From: Candidatus Accumulibacter phosphatis
GTDB lineage: Bacteria > Pseudomonadota > Gammaproteobacteria > Burkholderiales > Rhodocyclaceae
Assembly: GCF_012939955.1 (NCBI RefSeq)
Contig: NZ_SPMY01000029.1
Location: 28,360-92,359, forward strand
Direction: 5' to 3'
Length of the DNA: 64,000 nucleotides
Each line of letters opens with the position of its first letter. The stretch's first letter is position 1. Below the pieces are notes generated by a model. That model did no database searches and was not told the DNA's origin. It worked only from the letters and a program-made list of their open reading frames with translations. This document shows, piece by piece, positions 29,751 through 39,395 of the stretch. The position numbers and the translations under genes were made by a program.

Positions 29751-30533
29751 ATGATCAACAAGCCCGTATGGGACGAATCGATATTGACCAGGGATGGCCT
29801 GTTTCCGAGCGTCCTGGCGATTGGCGATTCGTGGTTCTGGTACCCGAAGAATAATCTTCTCAACCAGCTGCACAAACGCCTGAACCGCAAGAAGCGCCAC
29901 CTCATCCTGGTCCGTGGCCACAGCGGTGCCGAAGCCGTCGAGTACCAGTCAGGCCCGATTCGCGAGCAGATCGAACGCGACCTCGATCGCAAGAAAGGCT
30001 ATGGCCGGACGATTAAAGCGGTTTTTCTGTCTGGTGGTGGCAACGATTTCGCCGGCCGTGACGATCTCGGGAAGCTGCTCCTGGAAGACTGCTCCGACGC
30101 CACTTCAGCCTTCGCCTGCTTGCGTAGCGGCCAGCCGAAGCAGCTCTTCAGCACCGTCATCGATGCCCTGCTCAGCGTCGTCACGCTGGTCGAGGAGAAA
30201 ATTCCCGGCACGCCGGTCTTCGTGCACAGCTACGACTATCCGCCGCCAAACGGCAAAGGCTTCCTCGGTCTCGGACAGTGGTTGCAGTTTCCGATGGATG
30301 CAGCCAAGGTCGATCGCGCTCTGCAACCGGAGGTGGTGAAGCTGCTGATCGACGAATTCTGGATATGTCTTGAAGAAGCGCAGGCGAAAGCGCCGACACT
30401 GCAACTGGTGGACGGGCGCCATACCCTGAAACCCGAAGACGATTGGGCCAACGAGTTGCATCCGACGGTACGCGGCTTCAATCGCCTCGCAAAATGCTGG
30501 CGGCCGGCGCTGGAACGGACAGGAATCGCCTGA
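29751..30533 (+). CDS. SGNH/GDSL-like hydrolase
   Basis: A 260-residue esterase/lipase-like protein. Block I is VLAIGDSWFWYPKN (nucleophile Ser), block III is FLSGGGNDFAGRD (Gly/Asn oxyanion hole), and block V is ANELHPTVRGF (His, with the acidic residue in DDWANELH). No signal peptide is seen, so it appears cytoplasmic, which is less usual for GDSL enzymes. The substrate is unknown. Start ATG 29751 has ctggagg upstream. It is a single gene followed by ~140 GC-rich bases and a convergent MFS gene. Confidence 0.75.
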   Translation: MINKPVWDESILTRDGLFPSVLAIGDSWFWYPKNNLLNQLHKRLNRKKRHLILVRGHSGAEAVEYQSGPIREQIERDLDRKKGYGRTIKAVFLSGGGNDFAGRDDLGKLLLEDCSDATSAFACLRSGQPKQLFSTVIDALLSVVTLVEEKIPGTPVFVHSYDYPPPNGKGFLGLGQWLQFPMDAAKVDRALQPEVVKLLIDEFWICLEEAQAKAPTLQLVDGRHTLKPEDDWANELHPTVRGFNRLAKCWRPALERTGIA

Positions 30534-30675
30534 GCGGAGAGCTGCCCCACCTGCCGACCCGCCTGTTGCCGCATTTTGACGACGTCGGCTTGACCGCCCC
30601 GGCTTGACCACCGTCGTGGCTGGCCGGCTGGCACGGCGGTCGGCTTGATCATCAACCCGGCCGCCGACAAAACCC

Positions 30676-31909
30676 TCAGGCGGCCGCCTGCCGGGTAACG
30701 CCACCGACGCGCAGCGCGGTCAGGATCGACAGCCCCCACAATGCGGCAATGCCGATCAGCACCGCGGCGAAACGCCCGCCGTCCATGAGCCCGCCGAAGA
30801 CCAGCGGCGCCAAGGCCAGGCCGGTATCGAGCCCCGAGTAGACAAAGCCGTAAACGCGGCCGTAGGCCGCCTGCCCGAAGCGCGAAGTGGCCGCCCGGCG
30901 TACCAGCAGGTCACGCGATGGGCCGGCGATTCCCGTGCAGTAGCCAATACCGACCATCAGCGGCAACACGCTCCACTGCGGCAGCGGCAGCAGCGCCAGC
31001 GCGATAGTAAGCAATGCCCCGGCGCCGAGCGCCGCAGCAATCAAGCGTTCCTGTTCACCTTTCTGCGCCAGGAAACCGCCGGTCAGAATGCCGCCGGCAC
31101 CACCGACCAGATACGCCGAAAGCGCCGTCGCTCCGGCCGCCAGCGACAGACCGTGCAGGTTTTGCAGGATCGGCATCACGAAATTCTGAATGCCGCCAAA
31201 GGCGGTGGTAATCAGCAGAAAGAATAAAAAGCACATCCAGACCGCCGGCGAGCGCAGAAAACCGAATGCCGAAATCGCCTGCCCACCCGCTGCGCCGCTG
31301 ACCAGTGAGCCCGGCGGGTCAGCAAGTGTCCGCCGCCGCCAGGCGAAGAGCAGCAAAGCCAGCGCCGCGATCCCCGCGGCGGCCAGCGCGGCCACCCGCC
31401 AGCCGGCAGTCGCGGCAATCCCGGTCATGAACACCGGCGCCAGCGCCCAGCCCAGATTGCCCGACAAGCCGTGAATCGAAAACGCGTGCCCGAGCCGGTG
31501 CTGCGAGACGTGCCGGTTGAGCACCGTGAAGTCGGCCGGGTGGAAAACACTGTTGCCCAGCCCGGCCAGCGCGGCAACCAGGGTCAAGCCAAGGTAATCG
31601 TCGACCACTGACAGCAGCAGCGCCGCAAGCAGAAAACACGAGATGCCGCCGCCAAGCACCCTGGCCGCGCCAAAGCGATCAACCAGGAAACCCGCCAGCG
31701 CTTGCCCAATCGCCGAGACGACGAAGAAGATCGTCATCGTCGCGCCGATGCCGGTAAAGCTCAAACCAAAATCGTGCATCAGCCACGGAAACAGCGGCGG
31801 CAAGAGCAAATGAAAGAAATGCGAAACGCCATGTACGAAACCGATCAAGCAAATCACTTCCAGATCGTGGCTTTTTTTTTTCAGGCAGGGACGCGACAGC
31901 GCTGGTCAT
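30676..31909 (-). CDS. MFS transporter, fosmidomycin-resistance-like (one frameshift)
   Basis: A ~410-residue twelve-helix major facilitator. The opening VICLIGFVHGVSHFFHLLLP and PLFPWLMHDFGLSFTGIGAT resemble the Fsr-type efflux group; GFLVDRFGAARVL is the MFS motif A region. The N-terminus is in another frame: MTSAVASLPEKK joins SHDLEVICLIGF when one base is removed from the T10 run 31872-31881 (plus strand). The true start is thus the ATG at 31909, with GGAG eight bases upstream. Exported substrate unknown. Confidence 0.82.
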
Positions 31910-32188
31910 GGCAAGGCTCCGGTGCGGAAAGTCGGAGTCTAGCCGCTTCTCGCCGGCGCCGCGCACTAAAACCGCCAAGGAAGATCCGCGGTAGACGTTC
32001 GCAGCATCAAGTTCGATACTACGCCCCTGTTCTGAAGGAAACCCTGTGGAAAACCTGTTCGCCTGTCTGCAGTCTTCTGTCGCACGCCTGGCCGAAAGCG
32101 AGCCGCTCCGGCTTCGTCACGCGAACATCGCCCTCCCCGTATGGATCCGTGCGGCAACTGTGCCGCGAGCCGCCCGGAGTCAGCTTCA

Positions 32189-34570
32189 ATGACTCTCCAG
32201 CGCTTTTTCTTCGCGCTCTACATCCTGCTGCTCGCACCGCTCGCCGACGCGCAACTCAGCCTGCCCAAACAGCTCTTCGGAGCCTCAAAGGAAGCCAGCA
32301 AGCCGGCTGAAGCGACCACGACGGAAGCCGTCGACCCGCGTGCCGAGGCGGCGACGCTGCTCGCCGAAGCGCGCCGTCAGCAAGATGAGCAACGGCTGAA
32401 GGACCGCGCGGCAACCGAGAACGGCTCGCCGATCAGCGAGCGCCAGCGCCTGCTTGGCCGACTGGTACTGCTCTACGGGGAACGCGTGAACCTGCTCGAC
32501 GAGCTGGATACGCTGAACAACGCGCCACCCGAGACCCCGAACCAGCGAACGCTTCTGGCCGAATTCGACGGACCGCCGCCCTACTCCGCCTTGCGCGTCG
32601 ATGCCCTGCGCGATGAATACGATACGCTGAGCGAACATTTGAAAAGCCTGGCCGCGGCCGGACGGGCACTCGAAGAACAACAAACCGAGTTGATCGACGC
32701 GCGCAAGCGAGCCAGCAAAGCCGTTCGCCTGGCAGAGGATCGGCTGGCGAGTGCCAACAAGCGGGAGCAAGTCGACAAGGATCGCGACAACCGTGAACTT
32801 GCGTCACTGGGCCAGCGACAGGTCGAGGCTGACCTGACCACGACCACGCTCGGGCGAGAACTCATCCAGCGGGAAGTGGAAAAACTGCAACCGCTGCGCG
32901 AGAAAATGCAGCGTCTCCTTGCCCGCGTGCTACCCGAACAGCGTCTGAGCAAGGAGGATTTCGAGCAGCAGAAGGCAAGCTTGCGTGGCCGGCAGAACAG
33001 GGTAAGCGCCGAAATCGATCGGGTCGTTGCCGCAAACAGCAAGCTCGCAGCCGAACGCGAGCGACTGGCGAAACTGCTGACGGGCGCCGATCCCAATGGC
33101 CCCATCGCGCATCGCATGCGGGTGCTTGATGTGCAGATGGAGACCGGCCGCCTGACGCTGATGACTTTGAGCTGGCTGGACGGCCTCATTCAGATCGCCG
33201 GCAGCGCCTGGGAACAGCGTTTCGTCGGTTTCCGCTCCGACGATTCCGCTACCCGCCAGGCGGTCCTTTCGGCGCTGCAGCGGACCGCTGAAGAACTCGC
33301 CAGCCGTCAGGACCTATTCCGTGAAATGCAGGACGGGGCGCGCACCGCGGTCATGCAGCAAGCGCTACGGCTTGACAATACCTCGCTCAGTTCCAGTGCC
33401 AGATCACAGGAGTCGGCGATTCTGCAGGCCCTGGAGAAGCGCGTGCAGGACTACCAGAGCGTGGAAATCGCGGGCCGGCAGCTGTATCGTCAAATCAAGC
33501 GCTGGCTGAAGGATTTCGGCTACAGCGGCGAAGCCGTCGACGCCGACGATTGGAAGCTCGGCGCGCTGCAGATAACGAACATCCTTAAACAGATCTGGGA
33601 CTTCGAAATGTTTGCGGTCGAGGATTCGACCTTCGTCGACGGCAAGACGGTAAGCGTTAGCTATGGGATAACCGTCGGCAAGAGCATCGGCGCGATCGCC
33701 CTGTACATTGTCGGCTACTGGCTGTTCTCGCTGCTCTCGGCGCGCTTGCAGCGACTGATGGTCAGCCGCTTCCGGGTCGACCAGCAACTGGCCAGCGTCA
33801 TTCGTCGCTGGTCGATGATCGCGCTGGCCCTGGTGCTGGTGATCTTCATCCTCAATCTGGCGCGCATCCCCCTTACCGTTTTCGCGTTCATGGGTGGTGC
33901 GCTGGCAATCGGCATCGGCTTCGGGACCCAGACGATCATCAAGAACGTCATCAGCGGCATCATCATCCTCTTCGAGCGCAAGATTCGCGTCGGCGATATC
34001 GTGGCCATAGAAGGGATGACTGGCTACGTCACCCAGGTTGACCTGCGCGCATCAACGCTGCGCGGCTTTGATGGTCTCGAAGCGCTGGTGCCCAACTCGA
34101 GCCTTCTGGAAAACCAGATCATCAACTGGACCTATTCCAATACCCATGTCCGGCGCGAAATCCGGATCGGCATCGCGTACGGGTCGCCGGTGCGCGACGC
34201 TGCCGACATCATCTCCGGCTGCGCCGACGATCACGGGCAGGTCTTGAGCGATCCGAAGCCGGAAGTCTTCTTCGAGGACTTCGGCGACAATGCGCTGCTG
34301 CTGGTGCTGGTCTTCTGGGTTGAGCTGGGGCCGAATCTGATGGGACGACGGGTGGACAGCGACCTCCGCTATGCGATGGAGAAACGTCTCGGCAAGGCCG
34401 GAATCACGATATCGTTCCCGCAGCGCGACGTACACCTCGATCTTTCACAACCACTGCCAGTGCGAGTCGTGCAGGCACCCGCAAGTGAGGGCGGAGAAAG
34501 GCAGGCAAGCGCCGCGCAGCGAAACGCTCAGCCGACAGAAAAACACGACGACGAAAGGAAAACGCCATGA
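32189..34570 (+). CDS. Large MscS-family mechanosensitive channel with periplasmic coiled-coil domain
   Basis: A ~793-residue protein. Signal peptide (FFFALYILLLAPLADA), then ~450 residues of charged, heptad-rich periplasmic helix (QRLLGRLVLLYGERVNLLDE ..., REKMQRLLARVLPEQRL), as in MscK/MscM-like channels. About four membrane helices follow (~505-610). The pore helix is FMGGALAIGIGFGTQTIIKN and the MscS beta domain has RKIRVGDIVAIEGMTGYV. The cytoplasmic end carries a hydrophilic tail. It would release solutes on hypo-osmotic shock. It overlaps the patatin gene by ATGA, an unusual coupling of a membrane-tension sensor with a phospholipase. Confidence 0.9.
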   Translation: MTLQRFFFALYILLLAPLADAQLSLPKQLFGASKEASKPAEATTTEAVDPRAEAATLLAEARRQQDEQRLKDRAATENGSPISERQRLLGRLVLLYGERVNLLDELDTLNNAPPETPNQRTLLAEFDGPPPYSALRVDALRDEYDTLSEHLKSLAAAGRALEEQQTELIDARKRASKAVRLAEDRLASANKREQVDKDRDNRELASLGQRQVEADLTTTTLGRELIQREVEKLQPLREKMQRLLARVLPEQRLSKEDFEQQKASLRGRQNRVSAEIDRVVAANSKLAAERERLAKLLTGADPNGPIAHRMRVLDVQMETGRLTLMTLSWLDGLIQIAGSAWEQRFVGFRSDDSATRQAVLSALQRTAEELASRQDLFREMQDGARTAVMQQALRLDNTSLSSSARSQESAILQALEKRVQDYQSVEIAGRQLYRQIKRWLKDFGYSGEAVDADDWKLGALQITNILKQIWDFEMFAVEDSTFVDGKTVSVSYGITVGKSIGAIALYIVGYWLFSLLSARLQRLMVSRFRVDQQLASVIRRWSMIALALVLVIFILNLARIPLTVFAFMGGALAIGIGFGTQTIIKNVISGIIILFERKIRVGDIVAIEGMTGYVTQVDLRASTLRGFDGLEALVPNSSLLENQIINWTYSNTHVRREIRIGIAYGSPVRDAADIISGCADDHGQVLSDPKPEVFFEDFGDNALLLVLVFWVELGPNLMGRRVDSDLRYAMEKRLGKAGITISFPQRDVHLDLSQPLPVRVVQAPASEGGERQASAAQRNAQPTEKHDDERKTP

Positions 34571-35744
34571 ACCAGAAGCTTCGTGACCGCATCGACCGCC
34601 CCGGCCAAAAGAAGATTCTCGCCTGCGACGGTGGCGGCATCCTGGGCCTGATCAGCGTCGAGATCCTGGCCAGGCTCGAAGCCGAGTTACGCGCCAAGCT
34701 CGGCAAAGCCGATCTGGTGCTCGCCGACTACTTCGATTTCGTCTGTGGCACCAGCACCGGGGCGATGGTCGCAGCATGCATTGCGGCGGGCATGTCCAGC
34801 GACCAGATCCGCAAGTTCTACGTCGAAAGTGGCCAGCAGATGTTCGACAAGGCATCCCTGTTGAAGCGTCTGAAGTACAGCTACAACGACGAGCCGCTGG
34901 CGCAGAAGCTGCGCAGCGAGCTTGACGCGGCGCTCGCCCATCCCCCCGTGCCCGGCGAAGCCAACGCCACCCTCGGCGACGCCAATCTGCGCAGCATGCT
35001 GATGATGGTGATGCGCAATGCGACCACCGATTCCCCCTGGCCGGCCCAACAACCCGCGCGCCAGGTACAACCAGTTCGACCGCCAGGACTGCAATCTGCG
35101 CCTGCCGCTCTGGCAACTGCTCCGGGCAAGCACCGCCGCGCCGACTTTCTTCCCGCCCGAGGTGGTCACCTTCGCGCCGGGTACGGACAGGGAGTATCAA
35201 TTCGTCTTCGTCGGCGACGGCGTCACCACTTACAACAATCCGGCTTTCCTGGCTTTCCAGATGGTCACCGCCGCGCCTTACCCGGTCGCCTGGCAGACCG
35301 GCACCGAAAAGCTGCTGATCGTCTCGGTGGGAACCGGCGGCGCGGCCAATGCCCGCCCCGATCTGAAGGCCGACGATCTGTGGCTGCTCGACAACGCCAG
35401 GAACCTGCCCGGTGCGCTGATGAACGCCGCTTCGGCCGGTTGGGACATGGCCTGCCGGACGTTGGGCGAATGCCGCTTCGGCCCGTCCATCGACCGTGAA
35501 TTTGGCGACATGGTGATGGCCCCGGGGGGAAAGCAGCAATGCCAGCGCCGGCAAGCAGTTCGCCTACCTGCGCTACGACCCCGACGTCAGCCAGGCGGGC
35601 ATCGACGCGCTCGGCCTGCGTGGCATCGACGCCAGGAAAGTGCAGGTCATGGACTCGGTAAAAAACATCGGCGACATCCAGAAGGTCGGTCAGACCTATG
35701 CTGCCAGAAGCGTTTCAATCGACCATTTGCGGGGCTTTTCCTGA
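34567..35744 (+). CDS. Patatin-like phospholipase (two frameshifts)
   Basis: A ~391-residue lipid acyl hydrolase. It has the oxyanion loop ACDGGGILGLISVEIL, the nucleophile elbow GTSTGAMVA (Ser of GxSxG) and a catalytic Asp in FVGDGVTTYNNPAF (D-G). No signal peptide, so it would act on the inner leaflet or cytosolic lipids. Two breaks hide the full gene. One extra base lies in the C-rich stretch 35033-35047, between TTDSP and NNPRARYNQFDRQ. One extra G lies in 35524-35529 (VMAPGE joins SSNASAGKQFAYLRYD). The corrected product ends SIDHLRGFS. It is translationally coupled to the upstream MscS channel. Confidence 0.82.
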
Positions 35745-35791
35745 GCGAGAAAAGCGCTTCCGCAGGCTAAGCCAGAACGCACAACGGACAC

Positions 35792-37606
35792 TCAGGGGCG
35801 TGGCCGCGAACGACGATCGAGCATGGCCAACAGCGGCGGATCCTGGTTGTAGATGTCCACGCGAAAGGACACCGCGCCCAGGTGATCGGCGGCGTCGGAG
35901 CCATCGGCGACGGCTGTGCGATAGAGAAGCATCACCGGTACATGCCGGCCCACCGGCAGCGTTCGCGTGCGTGCGCTGGCGATCGCGGCGGTCAGAGCTT
36001 CCTCGTTCCAGCGCTCCGGATCGTCGAGCAACAGCAGCGCCAGCTCGCGCGGTTTCTCGAGCCGCACACAACCCGAACTGAGGGCCCGCGCGGGCTTGCT
36101 GAAAAGCGCACGCGACGGCGTGTCGTGCAGATAGATGGCGTAGCCGTTCGACAGCGAGAACTTGACCCGACCAAGTGCTCCGCGGGAACCGGATTCCTGC
36201 ACGACTTGGTACGGGAAGCCTCCGCGTTTGGCACTGCTCCAGTCGATCTGCTCCGGAGCCACCGCCTGCCCGCTACGGTCAACGATGCGCAAATTGTGCT
36301 GTTGCAGGTAGGCCGCATTACGGTTCATGCCCGGGATCACGTCCTCGCGCAGAATGGTCGGCGGCACCACCCATTTCGGATTGAGCACCAGATGCTGGAC
36401 ATGGTCGAGTAGCACCGGCGTTTCGCGGGCCGGACGCCCAACCATTACTTTCGATGACCACACCCGCGCCCCATCGAGCTGGAGAGCTGCATTGAAGCTG
36501 GTGATATCGACCACCAGGCGATCCGCAGTCATGTCACGCGCCACCCAGCGCACACGTTCCAGGTTCACGCGGATTTGCGCCACGCGTTCGGCCGCGCTGA
36601 CGTTCAGCGCGGCGATAGTGTTGCTTCCCACCGCCGCGTCGGGGCGCAGGCCGTGCGCCGTCTGGAAGCGCTGCACGGCCTCGGCAAGCGCCTTGTCATA
36701 GCGCGAGGAATCGCCGCGCGCGCTGGCCTTGCCAAGCTTGTGGCCCTGGTGTTCACCCGCTGCATCCGCTTTATCCGCTTTAGCCTCGGCCAGCCAGCCC
36801 TCCGCCTGCAGGCGCGCGCGTAGCGCCCGTACGCGCGCGTCACTCTCACCGGGACGCAGCGTCGGACCGTCGGGGACGCTGGGCCAGCCTCCCTTGGCGG
36901 CCAGGGCTGTGAACCGTGACAGGGCTTGCTGCAAACCACGATAAGCTGCGTCCTGCGGTGCCAGTGCCGCCAATGCGGTCTGCAGCGAGGCGGCGTCGAG
37001 CAGCTCGTCCAGCGTTTGCGCGCGCTCCTGGACACCGGGCGGCGGGGAGAAATTCCAGGTCGAATACAGCGCCGAGGGATCGACCTTGCCGTAGCGCAGC
37101 TGCCGCACAAGGCGCGCCAGGGTCTCGGTAAACAGCAGCTCGCGGCGAAGGATCATCTGCGCATCGTCGTCGCTTCGGGCAGCCATCTGACGCAGTGCGA
37201 CAATGTCAAAATCTTCTGGCGCCAGACCGTGCTCCCGGCTGGCCTCGACCGCGGCGATCAGTTCGCCCCGGCGCGCGTTGTCGGTCCACGCCGGTCGATA
37301 GCCCCGTCCGTAATAGAAGAGCCGGATGGCGGCGGCCTCCTCGCTCGATCCGCCCAACGACACAACACTGGCTGGCTCGTTCAGGACCTCCTCGAGGCGC
37401 TGCGCCACTGTCGTAGCCGGCGCTTGCGGCGAAGAAAGCGGCGCCGGCCTGCTGGCGAAGGCGCCTGGCCCTGCGACCGCCTGCGCCAACGCCGGCCCAG
37501 CAAGCCCGGTCAACAGCATCGCCACAGCGAGCCGCCCAAGCGACGCTGTGGCCGCCCTTCGAACCACCCCGGCACCGCCCAACAAGTCATTGTTCCAGAA
37601 GCGCAT
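35792..37606 (-). CDS. YcbB/LdtD-like L,D-transpeptidase
   Basis: A ~604-residue periplasmic enzyme that forms 3-3 cross-links in peptidoglycan. Signal peptide (LAVAMLLTGLAGPALAQA), then a scaffold domain (FYYGRGYRPAWTDNARRGEL), a peptidoglycan-binding helix repeat (LAEAVQRFQTAHGLRPDAAV) and the YkuD catalytic domain with YLHDTPSR (His) and LSSGCVRLE (nucleophile Cys). ATG 37606 is used rather than a 97-residue upstream extension that has no similarity and no signal-peptide character. It is divergent from the YcbK-like gene, as in the enterobacterial ycbB-ycbK pair. Confidence 0.9.
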   Translation of the reverse strand: MRFWNNDLLGGAGVVRRAATASLGRLAVAMLLTGLAGPALAQAVAGPGAFASRPAPLSSPQAPATTVAQRLEEVLNEPASVVSLGGSSEEAAAIRLFYYGRGYRPAWTDNARRGELIAAVEASREHGLAPEDFDIVALRQMAARSDDDAQMILRRELLFTETLARLVRQLRYGKVDPSALYSTWNFSPPPGVQERAQTLDELLDAASLQTALAALAPQDAAYRGLQQALSRFTALAAKGGWPSVPDGPTLRPGESDARVRALRARLQAEGWLAEAKADKADAAGEHQGHKLGKASARGDSSRYDKALAEAVQRFQTAHGLRPDAAVGSNTIAALNVSAAERVAQIRVNLERVRWVARDMTADRLVVDITSFNAALQLDGARVWSSKVMVGRPARETPVLLDHVQHLVLNPKWVVPPTILREDVIPGMNRNAAYLQQHNLRIVDRSGQAVAPEQIDWSSAKRGGFPYQVVQESGSRGALGRVKFSLSNGYAIYLHDTPSRALFSKPARALSSGCVRLEKPRELALLLLDDPERWNEEALTAAIASARTRTLPVGRHVPVMLLYRTAVADGSDAADHLGAVSFRVDIYNQDPPLLAMLDRRSRPRP

Positions 37607-37998
37607 TTCTTGCAATCCCTGAGAGTGGAAAGACCTATCCAAGTATCGTACCGTCGCTCGGCGAGCAATTGCTGATCGCGCCCACGATTCATTGCAACAA
37701 TGCCGCGAGCGCCAAAGAGCACGAAATTTACTACACATATGCAGCGACCGCTTGCTGCCGCCTGAATTTCTCAGCGCCCGGCCCAGCGCCAAGCCGCCAA
37801 GGAGCCAAGGAGCCAGCGAACAGCGCCTGCCAGCGCGCACCCGAGACGTGGCTTGGAGAGGCCAGAAGCGAAGAAGTTCTTCAAAGCACCTCTTCAAAGC
37901 ACTCGACTAAATACAAGCCAGCGTGCGCGATACGGTCAACATCGGCGCAAGATCGGGTAAAATGGCCGCTTCACGCGTTTTCCGGATAAATCTGACCT
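37607..37998. other. Divergent promoter region between L,D-transpeptidase and YcbK-like genes
   Basis: About 390 bases. The centre has repeated 'gccaagg' motifs (gccaaggagccaaggagcc) and a duplicated ttcaaagcac/tcttcaaagcac near 37876. A sigma70-like promoter for the plus gene is listed separately. I see no gene. Confidence 0.35.
37936..37963 (+). promoter_or_regulatory. Putative sigma70 promoter of the YcbK-like gene
   Basis: TCAACA (4 of 6 to TTGACA), a 16-base spacer and TAAAAT (5 of 6 to TATAAT), 35 bases before the ATG at 37999. The only promoter-like pair in the intergenic region that I find convincing. Confidence 0.4.
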
Positions 37999-38583
37999 AT
38001 GCCCGATCACTCCAAGCCATCGCATGGCACTGCGCACCGCAAGACCGTACCACATCGTCGTTTACTTCTGAAGGGATTAGCCGCTCTCCCGCTGGCCTTG
38101 CCCTTCCGCTCAGCCAGCGCCGGCACCGCCAAATACCAACTGAAGTTTCGCCACACGCACACCGACGAATTGCTCGACGTCGTTTTTCGCGACAACCGCG
38201 GCTACATCGCCCCCGCCATTCAGCGCATGAACTGGCTGCTGCGCGACCACCGCTCCGGCGAGATGATCCACATGGATCCGCAGTTGTTCGATATTCTGCA
38301 TGCACTGCGCGCACGTTGCGGCGGCGAAACCTTCGAAATCATTTCAGGCTACCGCTCACCGCTCACTAACGCATCGCTGCGTAGCCACAGGCGCGGCGTC
38401 GCCAAGAATAGCCTGCACATGGACGGACGTGCCATCGATGTGCGCCTGGTCGGTTTCGATACTGCGCGCCTGAGCCAGGCGGCAGTGGACCTGGGAATTG
38501 GCGGCGTCGGCTATTACCCCAGAGCCGACTTCCTGCACGTCGACACCGGCGACTTTCGTACCTGGGGCGCGGCGCGGAGCTGA
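37999..38583 (+). CDS. YcbK-like DUF882 (M15-type) murein endopeptidase family protein
   Basis: A 194-residue exported protein. The N-terminus holds a Tat-like signal (HRRLLLKGLAALPLALPF), then the DUF882/peptidase M15 domain with FEIISGYRSPLTNASLRS, HMDGRAIDVRL (zinc-ligand HxxGxAxD) and DFLHVDTG (His ligand). E. coli YcbK/MepK cleaves 3-3 cross-links made by YcbB; the divergent neighbour is exactly such a transpeptidase, so a make-and-cut pair is likely. Confidence 0.88.
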   Translation: MPDHSKPSHGTAHRKTVPHRRLLLKGLAALPLALPFRSASAGTAKYQLKFRHTHTDELLDVVFRDNRGYIAPAIQRMNWLLRDHRSGEMIHMDPQLFDILHALRARCGGETFEIISGYRSPLTNASLRSHRRGVAKNSLHMDGRAIDVRLVGFDTARLSQAAVDLGIGGVGYYPRADFLHVDTGDFRTWGAARS

Positions 38584-38726
38584 GCGGCAGCCAGCCATTG
38601 CCTGGCCATCGCCAGCACCGCCGTGCAGGACAAGGATAGCCGCTGGCAGGCAGCAGCGCCGAGCCCGCGTCGGCAAGGCCCGACCTCCGCCACGACCTCC
38701 ACGACCGCCGCTCGAAAGTGCAGAAA

Positions 38727-39395
38727 ATGATCGACGACCTGTTTTCCCGCCTTGACAGCGAAGATCAGCGCCGCGAAATCCTCGCCGATGGCGCCATGTT
38801 GCTGCATGGCTGCGCGCACGCCCAAGCGCCGGCCTTGCTCGCCGCGGTGGACGAGATCGCCGCGGCAGCACCTTTCCGCCGCATGCAGACGCCCGGCGCC
38901 TTGCGCATGTCGGTGGCCATGAGCAACTGCGGTGCGCTCGGCTGGATCAGTGGCCGCCAGGGCTACCGCTATTCGCCGCTCGATCCGGACAGCGGGCGGC
39001 AGTGGCCGGCGATGCCCGCCGTTTTCTGCGAGCTTGCCCAGAAGGCAGCCGCCGCAGCCGGTTTTCCTGGCTTCACGCCGGATGCCTGCCTGATCAACCG
39101 CTATGAACCGGGCAGCAAGCTCTCGCTTCACCAGGACAAGGACGAGCCCGATCTCGGCGCGCCGATTGTCTCGGTGTCGCTCGGCTTGCCGGCTGTTTTT
39201 CTCTTCGGCGGACTGCAGCGCAAGGAGCCGACGACGCGGCTCCTGCTGGCGCACGGCGATGTCGTCGTCTGGGGCGGCCCTGCCCGCCGGCGTTACCACG
39301 GCGTACAAACACTCAAGCAGGGGCTCTTCCCGGAAACCGGGAATTGCCGCATCAACCTCACTTTTCGCAAAGCGGGCCCGCCGGGCCGCCAATGA
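38727..39395 (+). CDS. alkB: AlkB-type alpha-ketoglutarate-dependent DNA repair dioxygenase
   Basis: A ~222-residue Fe(II)/2-oxoglutarate dioxygenase that removes alkyl groups from 1-methyladenine and 3-methylcytosine. Motifs: INRYEPGSKLSLHQDKDE (HxD iron ligands and substrate loop), RRRYHGVQT (third His ligand) and CRINLTFRK (2OG-binding Arg). GWISGRQGYRYSP is also conserved. ATG 38727 (MIDDLF) matches the usual AlkB start; GTG 38718 is just upstream. Its stop overlaps alkA by ATGA. Confidence 0.92.
   Translation: MIDDLFSRLDSEDQRREILADGAMLLHGCAHAQAPALLAAVDEIAAAAPFRRMQTPGALRMSVAMSNCGALGWISGRQGYRYSPLDPDSGRQWPAMPAVFCELAQKAAAAAGFPGFTPDACLINRYEPGSKLSLHQDKDEPDLGAPIVSVSLGLPAVFLFGGLQRKEPTTRLLLAHGDVVVWGGPARRRYHGVQTLKQGLFPETGNCRINLTFRKAGPPGRQ

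Noticed and set aside
35792..37897. N-terminal extension of the L,D-transpeptidase to 37897
   Set aside because: The extra 97 residues are Arg/Cys-rich and precede a good signal peptide, so the start at 37606 is preferred.
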